64,000 nt of DNA from Hibiscus mutabilis (Eukaryota; Streptophyta; Magnoliopsida; Malvales; Malvaceae), in assembly GCA_019671005.1 (NCBI GenBank), contig CM033726.1:21203657-21267656 (forward strand), given 5' to 3'. Both the position numbers and the translations under genes were made by a program. Below are positions 20,015 to 31,660 of the stretch, in pieces. Position 1 is the first letter of the stretch. Every line of letters starts with the position of its first letter. The notes under the pieces were generated by a model. The model was not told where the DNA came from. It saw only the letters and a list, made by a program, of their open reading frames with translations, and ran no database searches.

Positions 20015-21602
20015 TGATAAGTGTTCAAAAGTACTATTTTTCTTACCCTTTTTACTCATATTATTGTTAGACTTAGGCTCATATTAGTTGCATAATTAGC
20101 TATTCATTCATTAATCCATGTTTCCTTCCATCGTTGAGCTTGATTACATAACTTGGTAGTTTTTGTGGAAAAGATGCTGCTTTGGTGTGCTTTGTGTGTG
20201 TATGTGCAGGATCACTTGCCAAAGCAATGCCGAGCTAGTTGCCAGGGAAATGCATGAAGGAGATACCGAGCTAGTTGCCAGGGCAATGCAGGAAGGAGAT
20301 GCCGGGCTAGTTGCCAGTGCAATGCATGAAGGAGACGCCGAGCCAGTTGCCATGGAATTTGTCGACAAAGACAAAATGCAATAGGGATGTCGAAATTCTT
20401 GACTTTACAAGCCCAAGATAACATGGAGCAAGGCCCAAGCCCAAAGGAATTTGATTGCCATGCAGAGATTAAAGAAGAATTAAATTCCAAGAAGATAAGA
20501 GAAGTTCTAATAGGAATAAAATTATAATAAAGAATTATATTCTTTAAAGATATTTTAATTCCAACTCAAACTCCTCCTCAAAGAAGGACTTTGGCCTAGC
20601 CCTATAAATATCAAGGAGATTTCGATAAGATGAAGAGGGAGAGCATTAGGGGAAATTTTCGACAAGTCCAATAGAGAGAGCAAGAGGGAAATTTCGACAA
20701 GTCCAAGGGAGAAAGCAAGGGATTTTCGTCAAGCTTCATCTTTTCTTCCTTGTTCGATTGGGTTCATGCTAGGGATTGTTTATCTTGTGTTTCTTTGGAA
20801 CCTAGCAATGAACTAAATCTACTTGGCTATGGTTATTGTGTTTTGTGGTTGTGAGAAACTATTGGTTTTTGTTTAGGTAATAAGAGTTTGCACTTTTCTA
20901 TTTCAAGGTTTATTCATTCTTGGTTCTTATTATTGTTTGCGAGTGAATTGGGAGAGGATCTCGTGATTTCATCCATTTATCTAATATCGGGAGAGTTGGA
21001 TTCAAGAAACGAATGAATATGATCTTTATTCAATCCAATGATGGTGAAGATTAATCCGGCTTAGGAATAAGTTAAGGATTTCAACGGCTAAGAGGAGCGC
21101 AAGATTGGTTGTTGTTCACCCTTGATTCACGCAGGGATGTATTATCAAGGCATGCACAAGTAGCTAGAGTTTCGACTTAGGGATAAGAAGAAACCATTGA
21201 AGAATGCTCCGCCGAACCTTGAAGTTGCTGCCCGGACGCCCAAGTAGTTGCCCAGGCAACCATCGATTAGTTGCCAAGGCAACCCCGTTGTGCAAGTTGC
21301 CACGGCAACTGAGTTGCCCGTGCACTCTTTCACCAGAACGATCCAATCGGCTATCACACCTCAACTCACGATAACCTGGCCTATCTCTCTCTCATTCGAT
21401 CTCATCTTTTCATTTACTTAATTGCTTTCAAGATTAGTCATTAGTTAAAACTTCTATAATCCTTTACTTGTGTTTTTACTTTTTACAGTGCAAGAGACTA
21501 GATCCTTGAAGTGGCACCAATCCCTGTGGAGACGATATCTTTTATACTATAACTTGCGACGTGTATACTTGCACATTTGCGTAGCACTTATTACGCGCAA
21601 CA
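20015..21602 (+). repeat. E1 3' LTR
   Basis: 1588 bp with the same ends as the 5' LTR. The 36-bp array (about 20229-20359) has more substitutions than in the 5' copy: only one of its palindromes remains strict (20275-20286). A 13-bp unit (one 'caactagttgccc') is missing near 21250. The three palindromes at 21248-21308 are intact. Confidence 0.92.
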
Positions 21603-22454
21603 GTTATCAAAATAGGGTAGCATGTATAACCAAACATGTTTACACATTTTCAATTAACAAATCAGTCCCTACACTTATGAGTGTGCATCGAACATCCCTC
21701 AATTCATCAATTTAATCCTGAACATCTTTAAAATCATAAAAACAGTCCCTATCCTCAATTTGTAGCAACCATACTCATTTCCTTAGCAATTTGATCAATA
21801 ACACTCAACATTTCAAAGATCTTAGAAGCTAACCATCACTATAATATGCATATCAAACATGGTGTTACCAAAATCACTAAAATTACTTGAATTCTAGCTT
21901 AATATTCTAGCATTTCTAACAACTTTCTTGTTATATACATTCATATCCATCATCAAGCACCATTTTCACTAGAATAGAAAAGAGGGATGAATTATTATCT
22001 TCCTAAAAAGAACATATTCAAACCAACTCCTTCAATTAAGCTAAATTGATCAACACAGCAACTTTCTCTCACTACTCTCTCAAGGTTCAGATCTGGGGAA
22101 TAAAGGACGGAAGAATACTTCCAATTGTTTTCTCTTTCTTTCATCAACATGACCGGCCAACACTACCCATTTGCCATGTGTGAATTAACCTTGCCACATG
22201 TATTCCACTATCACTTAGTGGTCTAATTACACATGCAATTTTATTGTTTTACTCTTGTTTCAATTTGGTCATTTTGATTTGGCACTCTAACTTGTTGGCT
22301 ATAACATTTTAGTCCTTTAGTTATTTGTTAGCTAATGGGCTTTTCTCTTTAATTTGATTACTCGGTTTAGGGAGCAATACAAACTAATCACTACAATTCG
22401 AGTATCATTCTTTTAATTTCCTCAATTAACTATCAATTCTTTCAATTTGATTAG
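21603..22454. other. Repeat-like flank between E1 and E2, no gene
   Basis: AT-rich sequence with phrases such as 'cagtccctacacttatg' and 'tttagtcctttag', similar in style to the big solo LTR at 48860-52714. It starts with GTTAT, the right duplication of E1. No ORF or RNA gene is visible. I take it as the continuation of 1-645 and 9736-9772. Confidence 0.4.
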
Positions 22455-23732
22455 TGTTGCGCGTAATAAGTACTCCGCAATTGTGAAAGTGTATACGTTG
22501 CAAGTTATAGTATAAAAGATATCATCTCCACATGGATTGGTGCCACTTCAAGAATCTAATCTCTTGCACTGTAAAAAGTAAAAGAACACAAGTAGAAGAT
22601 TGTAGGAGTTTAACTAACAACTAAACTAGAAAGCAAATAAGAAAAAGAAGATGTAATCAAATGAGAGAGAATAGGCCAGGTTATCATGAGTTAAGGTGTG
22701 ATAGCCGATTGGACCGTCTTGGTAAAAGAGTGCAAGGGCAACTCAGTTGCCGTGGCAACTTGCGTGAATCAATGGTGAACAACAACCAATCTTGCGCTCC
22801 TCTTAGCCATTGAAATCCTTAACTTATTTCTAAGCTGGATTAATCTTCACCATCAATAGATTGAATAAAGACCATACTCATTCATTTCTTGAATCTAACT
22901 CTCCCGATATTAGATAAATAGATGAAGTTACGAGATCCTCTCCTAATTCACTCGCAAACAAGAATAAGAACCAAGAATGAGTAAACCTTGAATTGAAAGT
23001 GCAAACTCTTATTACCTAAACAAAATCCAATTGTTTCTCACAAACCACAAAACACAATAACCTTAGTCAAATAGATTTAGTTCATGGCTAGGTTCCAAAG
23101 AAACACAAAACAAAGAATTCCTAACATAAACCTAATCGAACAAAGAAGAAAAAGATGAAGAATGGTTGAAGCATCTTTGTCGAAATCTCCCCTTGCTCTT
23201 GTCGAAATCTCTCCCATCCTCCTTGAGTTTGACGTCTTGGTCTCCTTTAAATAGGAAATGGGTAAGTCAAAATCCTTCTTGAGGAGAAAGTTAAGTTGGA
23301 ATTAAATACTTTAAAGGAATATAATTCTTTATTATATTCAAATTCCTTCTAGATCTTCTCCTATCTTTTTGGGATTATCTAGTCATCAATTTCGACTACC
23401 ATATCATCTTATCCCTTATCGACAATTGCCCTGACAACTAGCTCGGCATCTCCTTCATGCATTGCCCTTGCAACTAGCTCGGCATCTCCTTCATGCATTG
23501 CCCTGGCAACTGGTTCCAGCCTTGCTTTGGCAAGTGATTCTGCACACACACAAAAACACACCAAAGCAGTGTCTTTTTCCACAAAATTAAGCAAAATATG
23601 AAATCAAGCTTGTCCACCAAGGAAACAATGCAAACATGCATGAATGGCTAATAATGCAACTAATATGAGCCTAAGTCTAGCAATAATATGAATAAAAAGG
23701 GTAATAAAAATAGTACTTTTGAACAATTAACA
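22455..23732 (-). repeat. E2 3' LTR, internally deleted
   Basis: 1278 bp (TGTTAATTG start at 23732). It is shorter than other copies because the stretch between 'cttgcg' and 'tgcgtgaatc' (near 22766) is missing, which removes most of the TTGCC/GGCAA cluster. A shared TGCG at the deletion ends suggests microhomology. Another gap lies near 23370. Two 36-bp units remain (23425-23515). Confidence 0.88.
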
Positions 23733-24603
23733 CACCCCCAAACTCGAACTATTGTTTGTCCTCAAGCAATGCAAACTAATAATCACCCGCCAAGACTTCA
23801 ATTTTCACAAACTTAGCTTTGAACTTGATTTCAATTCTCAGAACCGTGGCACAAAGTATGATTGGCTTTTCATTTTTCGGAAAACTTAGGAGTTACTCAG
23901 AATCAAACTATAATGCTTGTGAGTGTGTGCAGAGTTGTGTGCAAGTTGATTTTTCAGATTCTATCCAAACACGAGGTTTTCAAATTACTTCATTGGGTTC
24001 TTTCAACATGTTTTAACTAGAGCCGGTTTTGGGCACCTCTAGTGTTTTGTTTTTAGTTTTCTTAAGTTAATTAATTTATTCGACAAGAGCCGGTTTTGGG
24101 CACCTCTAGCGATCAATTTTTAGAACATACTAGAGCCAATTTCGGGCACCTCTAGCGATCAATTTTTTTTGCACATACTAGAGCCAATTTCGGGCACCTA
24201 TAGTATTCATCCAATTTTTATTCTAATCCCCCAACTCTTTAACTATCAACCTAAGTTGGCTAGAATTCTTTAAATCAATCAAGCTACGCAGTGTTTCATA
24301 AAGTTTAGCATCATAGTACGATTCTAAGTGTTTCCATGTTTATCCTAGAATAAAAAGTTCTATCAATTAAGTACATTGGCAAAGTCATCATCGAATATTC
24401 ATCAAATCTAGGCAATTCTTGTTCCAAATAAAGGCATGGCAAGCAATTTATGTATCCTAAATGCAATACTTAAGATGAATGCAACTAAACATGGTAACTA
24501 ACTAATAACAATCCCCCCAAACTTGAGTGAGGCATTGTTCTCAATGCATGCAACAAAGAAAAATAAAAATAAAAATAATGAAAAGTAAAATACAAACGAG
24601 GAC
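23733..24603 (-). other. E2 PPT and 3' noncoding block
   Basis: The PPT (cacccccaaactcgaac on the plus strand, 23733-23749) is followed by hairpin repeats of the CTAGAG type (about 24015-24205, four copies) and the upstream PPT-like tract (24512-24527). No ORF belongs here. The order matches E1. Confidence 0.8.
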
Positions 24604-26130
24604 TTACTCTGAGAGTTCGTCGTTGTGGATGATTAGTTTCCTTTTGGTTGGTGTCTTGATTCTTTTGCTTGAACGCGGTGGTTCCTTCCTTGTTGCCGAT
24701 GGTGGAATCGATCCTCGTACGGGGTTATCCTCATCGTCCTCTTCATCAATGTCATTGGCTTTTCGCTTGGGCTTGGAGGATTCTATTGGTTCAGTCTTTG
24801 TTGGTGCAATTGAGGACTCGTCTGAATATGAAAAATAAGACAATGATTCAGTACGAGTTGATTCGGGCATAGGTGCTTTACCTTTGGCTTTTGCAGTGGT
24901 TGCCGGGGCATCTTTAACTTTGGTTGCCGTGACATCTTCAGTGTTGGTTGTCGCGGCAACTGCTTGGGTAGGCGCAGTGTAGGTTGTCGCGGCATCTTCT
25001 GTTGCAGTTGCCGTGGCAACTGCTTCATTGATTACCGTGGCAAGGATTTCGGCAGGAAAGATGGGGAACGAAACGTGGTTGTCCGGGTACTTTTCCAAGA
25101 TGACTTGGGTGATGGCATTGTTGTAATCCTTCATGTACCACATGAACATTAATTTTCGGTCTTCAATTTGCCTAAGACGGTTCGCCAACGGTTGTAAGAG
25201 TGCTTGAAGTTGTCCTGGGGTTGCTGTCTGAGTTGCCCGGGCATCAGTTGTTTGAGCATTAGGAGTTGCCGAGGTGGCAAGAGTTGCCGCGGCAACTAGA
25301 GGCATTACGGATTTTACCGGATCCTCTCCCATTAGCTTTTGGATTTGTGCTCGATTCCAACCAGACTTTGGTAAGGCCTTTTCATCAGTGACTCACTTGG
25401 GACATGCATCTCTTTGCAATGATTGGAAATTAAGCAAGGGAAGAAAAGATAACCCTTGTCTTTTGTGCTACATACAAAAATCTCATCACAAATAATTTTT
25501 CCAATGTTAATGTGCGATTATGCAAGATAGAATGTACGAGAAAAAGACGAGGTGTATCAACGGTAGTATTGTGTGTGGTGGGCATTAAAGAAGTTTTAAC
25601 AAACTTATTACATAATTTTGCCTAGGGTTTAAGCCGAAGGCGATTTACCATGCCCTTGTATTTACCGTCGTTCCAATGAGTTCCTGGTAGAGTGAGTTCT
25701 TGAACATCTTGTCGAGTTGCTTGGGCGTGAGTTGATCAACAAAGGCTTGATGCTCGTCCTTCTCAATGTAGAGCCCGTAAAAGGTGTTGATGTTTTCGGG
25801 GCTTATGAGTATAGCCTTGTCACGAACAAAAACATAAGGATTATCCGGGTTAGGTGAGTGAGCATAGAATTCTCTTACCCATGAGATGTTACCCAGTTCT
25901 AATTGATGGCAAAAGATTTGCCACTTTTGATGTGCAATCCTCTCGAAGTTGAATGGTTCAAAGCCAAAATCTTGATGAGAGTTGGAGTATTCAAAGCCTT
26001 GTTCTTCGCAAATCTTCCGGCTTTCAAACTTGGAGTGAAATCTTTCTTGAACCACCGGTGTAGAAAACTTCTTGTATCTTGGTTCTTTGGAGGAACTTGG
26101 ATGAACCAAAAATTCGATTTTGGATGCCAT
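24604..26130 (-). pseudogene. E2 env-like gene, frameshifted
   Basis: Same product as the E1 env-like ORF. The ATG at 26130 (MASKIEFLVHPSSS) opens a frame that runs through WVREFYAHSPNPDNP and NTFYGLYIE, then shifts near 25706 (one base lost next to KQLDK) and stops at 25645. Comparison with E1 and E3 shows two further one-base losses near 25510 and 25390. These restore the frame, so 25332-24604 is open again and carries the Ala/Thr repeats (longer than in E1), the helical segment, the acidic run and the basic tail. Function unknown, no signal peptide seen. Recently damaged rather than ancient. Confidence 0.85.
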
Positions 26131-26752
26131 GGATGATCTTGGTTGCGAGTTTGGTAGAAACAAAGAAAAGAAAGCAAAAGAAACTAAAGAGTTGCAAGAT
26201 GAAAAGTAGGAATAGGTTTCTTGGAAGTCAAGGGTGATTGGTTAAATAGAAAAGATAGGTAGTAAATATGATGGGTGGGTTTAATTGGAAAGAAAGAAAA
26301 CAAGGGTTTTGATTGGGGAAGGGGACGGCTAGGGGGTTTGGGGAAGGAGAAGGGTTTGGCCAGCTATGTAGGGTTTATTTAGGGTAAATTGGAGGCTTAA
26401 TATAAGCCTTAATTTTAGCCCATTAATTTCCTTGTTTTAGAAGTTTCCTTCTTGAATCAAATTCCTCTTTATCTTGAACTCTTTTCCTAAAATTCAAAAA
26501 CAAATAAAATAAGGAATAAAATTAAAGATAAACTAATAAGAGAAAATAAATAAAGATATGCAAAGAAATTCTTAAACTTAAAATTTTAAAATAATTAGAT
26601 AAATATGAAAGAAAAATGCAGTCTTAATCTTAAAGAAAATAAATAAATATATCCTAAAAAGAAAAAAAACTAAAATTAATAAATAAAAAATTAAATAGTT
26701 CGAAGAAAGAAAAAAATAAAAAGAAAAAGAAAATATCGAAAGGAGAGCATGC
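26131..26752 (-). promoter_or_regulatory. E2 leader between integrase and env-like gene
   Basis: About 620 bp, AT-rich, no credible gene. Minus-strand sequence ends with a pyrimidine-rich tract and TTTTAG|GAAAAG near 26489, equivalent to the E1 splice-acceptor-like site. The pyrimidine-rich part before the ATG is also conserved. Confidence 0.5.
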
Positions 26753-28054
26753 TCATGCATCTCCTAAGGTGACCACTTCTTTGTTACGTTCCACATGGGC
26801 ACCGTTGTAGTGCTTCAATCTTTGTCCGTAAACTTTGAATTCATGTTCGTTAGTGATGGACTTGATTATCACAGCACCATGGGAGAACGGTTTGACAACT
26901 TCGAATGGTCCCGACCATCTTGATTTCAGTTTTCCTGAGAAAAGTTTCAGCCGAGAATTGAATAAGAGAACTAGTTGCCCTGACATGAATTGCCGCGACA
27001 ATATTCTCTTGTCATGCCATTGCTTTGTTTTCTCCTTGTAGATTCGTGCATTGTTATAGGCGAGTGATGTAATTCTTCTATCTTGTTGAGGTCCAACAAA
27101 CGCTTTTGTCCGGCACTTTCGCAATCCATATTCACGGTCTTGATTGCCCAATATGCCTTGTGTTCTATTTCCACTGGTAGATGGCATGTTTTTCCATAGA
27201 CAAGTCGGAAGGGAGACATACCTAAGGGTGTTTTGAATGTAGTGTGATATGCCCAAAGTGCATCATCTAGTCTTACTGACCAATCGTTCCTAGAGGTATT
27301 TACAACTTTCTTGAGTATACCTTTCAATTCTCGGTTGTAAATTTCTGCTTGCCTATTGGTTTGTGGGTGATATGCCGTGGCAATTTTGTGTGACACGCCG
27401 AAGCGTTGCAATATCTTAGCAATAAGTCTATTGTCAAAATGCTTGCCTTCATCACTGATAATTGCTCTCGGCATCCCAAACCATGTAAATATATTTTTCT
27501 GCAAGAATCGTTGCACAGTCTTGGAATCATTGGTGGGAACTACAGCTTCCTCAACCCATTTAGACACGTAGTTGACGGTAAGTAGAATGTAGAGGTTGCC
27601 GAATGAAGATGGGAAAGGTCCCATAAAATTGATCCCCCATACATCGAACAATTCCACCTCGATGATGTTTTGGAGCGGCATCTCATGTTGTCTAGAGATA
27701 TTGCCCGTCCTCTGGCAATGCTCACATTGCTTGTAAAAATCTTTGGCATCTTTGTACAGTGTTGGCCAATACAAATTGGAATTCAAAACTTTAGCCGTGG
27801 TATGTGTTCCTCCAAAATGTCCTCCATAGGGTGAAGAATGGCATTGCCAGAGTACATTCTGCTGCTCCTCTTCAGGGACAGATCGGCGTATAACCTGATC
27901 TGCACATTGTTTAAACAAAAAAGGCTCATCCCAAAAGTAATGCATAGCATCATGGCAGAACCGCTTCTTCCCTTGGTGAGTAAGGCCATAAGGTAAAATA
28001 CCACAAACGAGGAAATTAACTAAATCCGCGTAATAGAGTATTGTCGAGGCATGT
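26753..28054 (-). pseudogene. pol: E2 integrase
   Basis: Integrase domain with a clear zinc region ([16 protein letters not shown] then CEHCQRTG), core motifs [22 protein letters not shown] and [10 protein letters not shown], and the C-terminal SRWSGPFEVV segment. RNase H through the integrase core is open in one frame (28683-26971). A frameshift near 27060 moves the C-terminal domain into the frame that ends at the natural stop (26753-26755). The catalytic D-D-E residues look present, so a single indel is the main damage. Confidence 0.88.
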
Positions 28055-28212
28055 GTTGCAACGACAACTGCATCCATGGTTGCCAAGGCGTGCGCGTCTA
28101 GAATTGTCGCGGTATGCGCGTCAAGGGTTGCCGAGGCATACGCGTCTGGAGATACCGAGGCGTGCGCGTCAAGGGTTGCCGAGGCATGCGCATCCATAGT
28201 TGCCGAGGCAAC
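28055..28212 (-). repeat. E2 24-bp coding minisatellite, RNase H-integrase linker
   Basis: The cleanest of the coding arrays. Minus-strand translation gives six eight-residue units close to A-S-A-T-(M/L)-D-A-H. On the plus strand the cores appear as ttgccgaggca repeats spaced 24 bp. The frame is open throughout and joins two intact domains. Confidence 0.88.
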
Positions 28213-29700
28213 TAACAATTGCTCATTCGGGAATGCATCGCATATCTCTAAATTTGCGTCCTCCTCCCTATTGTGTTCTAAGCGTGATAAGTGATCGACC
28301 ACTTGATTTTCTGTTCCTTTCCTATCCTTAATTTCAATGTCAAACTCTTCTAAAAGCAATATCCAATGAATCAAACGAGGTTTGGCATCCTTTTTAGCAA
28401 ATAGATACTTAATTGTCGAATGGTCCGTATGAACAATTACCTTTGTACCAATCAAATAGGATCGAAACTTGTCAAATGTGAATACTACGGCTAGTAACTC
28501 TTTCTCCGTTGTTGTGTAATTCACTTGAGCACTATTAAGAGTTTTACTAGCGTAGTATATCACATGAAAGGTCTTACCTGTGCGTTGGCCTAGGACTGCT
28601 CCTACCGCGAAATCACTTTGCATCATACATGAGCTCAAAAGGTAGCGTCCAATCGGGTGGAACGATAATGGGTGCCGAGGCAAGTTTTTCCTTTAGGGTT
28701 TTGAATGCTTGGGCGCAAGAATAATCAAAATTGAAGACTTTATCCTGTTCAAGCAAATTGCACAAGGGTTTAGTAATTTTAGAAAAATTATGAATGAACC
28801 TCTTGTAAAAACCTGCATGTCCAAGAAAGCCTTGGATTCCTTTAACCGAACTTGGTGGGAGTAATCTCTCGATCACGTCCACCTTGGCTTTGTCTACTTC
28901 AATTCCCTTGGATGAATTCTTATGGCTGAGCACTATTCTTTCATCTACCATAAAATGGCACTTCTCCCAATTAAGGACTAAATCGGTTTATTCACACCTT
29001 ACCAACACCTTCTCTAAATTGCTGAGGCAACTGTCGAAGTCATTACCAAAAACGAAAAAATCATCCATGAAGATCTCAAGGAAGTCTTCGACCATGTCTA
29101 AAAAGAATGCCATCATGCATCTTTGGAAGGTTGCTGGAGTATTACACAATCTGAACGACATCCTTCGGAAAGCATAAGTACCATATGGGCATATGAAGGT
29201 TGTCTTTTCTTGATATTTTGGTGCTATGGCAATTTGATTGTAACCTGAATAACCATCAAGAAAATAATAAAAGGGTTTACCTGCAAGACGGTCAAGCATT
29301 TGACCAATAAAGGGTAATGGGAAGTGATCTTTCCTAGTGGCTTTGTTTAGCTTTCGATAATCCATACAAACCCTCCAACCGATCATAGTCCTGGTTGGAA
29401 TGAGTTCATTGTTTTCATTACTTAGACCGTTATACCTCCCTTTTTCGGTACACATCGTACCAGACTTACCCATGTACTATTAGAGATAGGGTATATAATG
29501 CCAACGTCAAGCCACTTGATGATTCCTTTCATTACAACCTCTTTCATGGCATGATTCAGTCTCCTCTGGGCTTCAATCGAAGTTTTGTGATCATCTTCCA
29601 ACAAAATCTTGTGCATACACACTGCCGGGCTAATTTCCTTTAAGTCGGCAATTGTCCACACTATTGCCTTCTTGTGTAGCATCAACATTTTGATCAGCTT
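28213..29700 (-). pseudogene. pol: E2 RT and RNase H
   Basis: RT motifs [42 protein letters not shown] and FMDDFFVFG (near 29060-29072, both Asp present), followed by [15 protein letters not shown] and the RNase H blocks EKELLAVVF and [10 protein letters not shown]. Stops and shifts occur near 29470-29420 (between the two open segments), at 28988 (AAA to TAA) and near 28620, so no continuous protein is possible. G-to-R and P-to-T changes in the conserved [11 protein letters not shown] block suggest relaxed selection. Confidence 0.85.
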
Positions 29701-30390
29701 CTTTTCCTGCCCAGGCTATAACTTAGAGGAAACAATTACAGGCAATGTATTATTGGTTCCCAAGTAAGCATATTTTAGTTGCCCTGACAACCGTTTCAAC
29801 TCAAGAATCAGTGGTTGTTCAATAGAGGGATTTTCGAGTTTACCTTCCTTACCTGAGTAATCCAGTGGTTGAAAGTATATACCTGGTCGATTGACTAACC
29901 AATTTGCCTATTCTTGTTGTTCCTCATCAATCGGTTCTTCATACTTCTCAGGTTCCTCTTGATCGGCAATGTAGTTATCGAGGCAACTAAACATCGATCA
30001 AGGTTCTCCCTGTTGCTATGAAGGGTTTCCTGAGAATGATAGGTGTATGTTCATCTGCTTCACCATCCAAAACAATAAAGTCAGCGGGAAAAATAGATTT
30101 ATCAACTTTTACCAGTATGTCTACGATTTTTCCCTCTGGATGCACATAGGATTTGTCGGCTAGCAGTAGCATAACTATTGTAGGTCTTGCCATCTCGATT
30201 CCTAGTTTCTGGAAAACCGATTTAGGCATCAAGTTTATGCTTGCTCCTAGGTCACATAATGCTTTCCGACATAGTTCTTTCCGAAGAAACAAGGTACTGT
30301 GAAACTTCCAGGATCCTTCAACTTGGGTGGCATGCGATTGTGCAACATGGCCATGCATCCCTCTGTTGCGGCAACTGTTTCAAACTCTCC
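29701..30390 (-). pseudogene. pro: E2 protease region
   Basis: The minus-strand segment 30358-29987 carries CDLGASINLMPKSVFQKLG and ILRKPFIATG, the aspartic protease active site and flap/terminal motif (G-to-K change in the latter). The text before the active site (30290-30360) is frameshifted. The acidic linker toward RT (29990-29880) is decayed. Confidence 0.8.
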
Positions 30391-31542
30391 TAGCCTTGTT
30401 CACTTAGACACAATGTCTTTCAAAAACTTGGCATAGTTTGGCATTTGTTCAATTGCCTCAACCAATGGCAAGTTGATGTGGACTTGCTTTAGGATATCAA
30501 GAAACTTCTTGAATTTATATTCTTGCTTTTGTCGCTTCAACCTTTGTGGGAATGGTGGTGGAAGTCGGATATCTTCGATCCTTTCATTGGTCTGGAACCT
30601 AATTGACGGCATTACCGAGGCAACTGGAGTTGCCGAGGCATTGTCAACTGGGGTTGCCGTGGTGTTCCTATCGTTGGTTGCCGCAGCATCCTTATCGCTG
30701 GTTGCCGAGGCAATTCCTGGTTCAGCATCTGAGGCTTTTTCACTGAGTTCGTCTTGTTCTTTTTGTGGAGTTTTGTTTGATGAGCGAGCTTGAGCCTCTT
30801 TAAGTTGTTGGTCACTTCTAGTGGTGACCGCCTTACATTGCTCATGGCCAGTTCCTCTTGCAACTTCAGTATCGCTAGGTAAACCTCCTTGCAGTCTAGT
30901 ATTCACGTTTTGAGCAAATTGTCCGACTTGATTTTCCAATGATTTGATTGCCACCTCTTGGTTTTGCAATCTCATCTCGGTCCTGTAAATAAAAGCATCA
31001 ATTCTTTTTATGAAGTTACTATTCTCAGTCATATAAGATTTAGTTTTCAACATAAAAGCATTGAGAGAATTTTCCAAAGAACTAGATGTGGCAGGAATAC
31101 TATTCAACCATGCTTTCGCCCTATCCCTCAGTGTATAGGGGAATAATCTTAGTCGTAAAACATCGGGGGTGACTCCTTGTATTTTGAATGAATTGCAAAT
31201 CTCGAGGAAATATTTAAGATATTGCCGTGCATCTGCAGTTGCTAAGCCGCCAAATTGACGAATTGTGTTGATCATATTGAACATCACCGGTTTCAACTCA
31301 AAGTGGTCAGCTTCAATTTTAGGTGTGACAACTCCTGGATTAAGTCCTTCAAGATCTTCTTTAAGATAGTCTCAAATAGTTTTATTTCGTGCAAGAATCA
31401 CTCCTCCTGCTGGAACATCCGGATTCACATTGTCGTCTTGATTAGCCATTGCTACTCTTAACTTTTGTCTGAGTCTTTGCAAGGTTCGTTCCATTTCTAG
31501 ATTAAAGGGATATTCTGGTTTAATCGGTCTCGCCCTGGTCAT
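30391..31542 (-). pseudogene. gag: E2 gag with large internal deletion
   Basis: Gag starts at ATG 31542 (MTRARP). A TGA at 31372-31374 stands where E1 has CGA. The frame then runs 31296-30400. Near 31090 the text jumps from the LNSIPA block directly to TSSSLENSLNAF. This removes the middle of the capsid region and the whole zinc knuckle, roughly 750 bp compared with E1. The 24-bp A-S-A-T array (30610-30720) is present. A second TGA ends the segment at 30400. The deletion makes E2 gag non-functional even without the stops. Confidence 0.88.
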
Positions 31543-31635
31543 ATACCAATGCAAAACCAAAGTTTGTTATCCCTTTGAATCTTAAGCAAGAAAAATAAAA
31601 AGTGCAAGAAAATAAAAACAAAGTTGCTATTGCCA

Positions 31636-31654
31636 ATCCCTGGCAATGGCTCCA
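31636..31654 (-). other. E2 primer-binding site
   Basis: The minus strand reads TGGAGCCATTGCCAGGGAT, three changes from the E1 PBS. It starts seven bases from the LTR end (31661). The TTGCC...GGCAA inverted repeat over the site is retained. Confidence 0.82.
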
Positions 31655-31660
31655 AAAACT

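Larger units (their letters stand above)
9773..21602 (+). mobile_element. E1: full-length Athila-lineage retrotransposon
   Basis: 11,830 bp with both LTRs (9773-11372 and 20015-21602), PBS, gag-pol, env-like ORF, 3' noncoding block and PPT in canonical order. The flanks are GTGAT (9768-9772) and GTTAT (21603-21607), a target duplication with one mismatch. By eye the two LTRs differ at some 30-40 positions plus a 13-bp indel, about 2%, so the insertion is fairly young. Gag-pol carries at least five in-frame stops and several small indels and cannot make functional proteins. The env-like ORF is open throughout. Confidence 0.92.
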
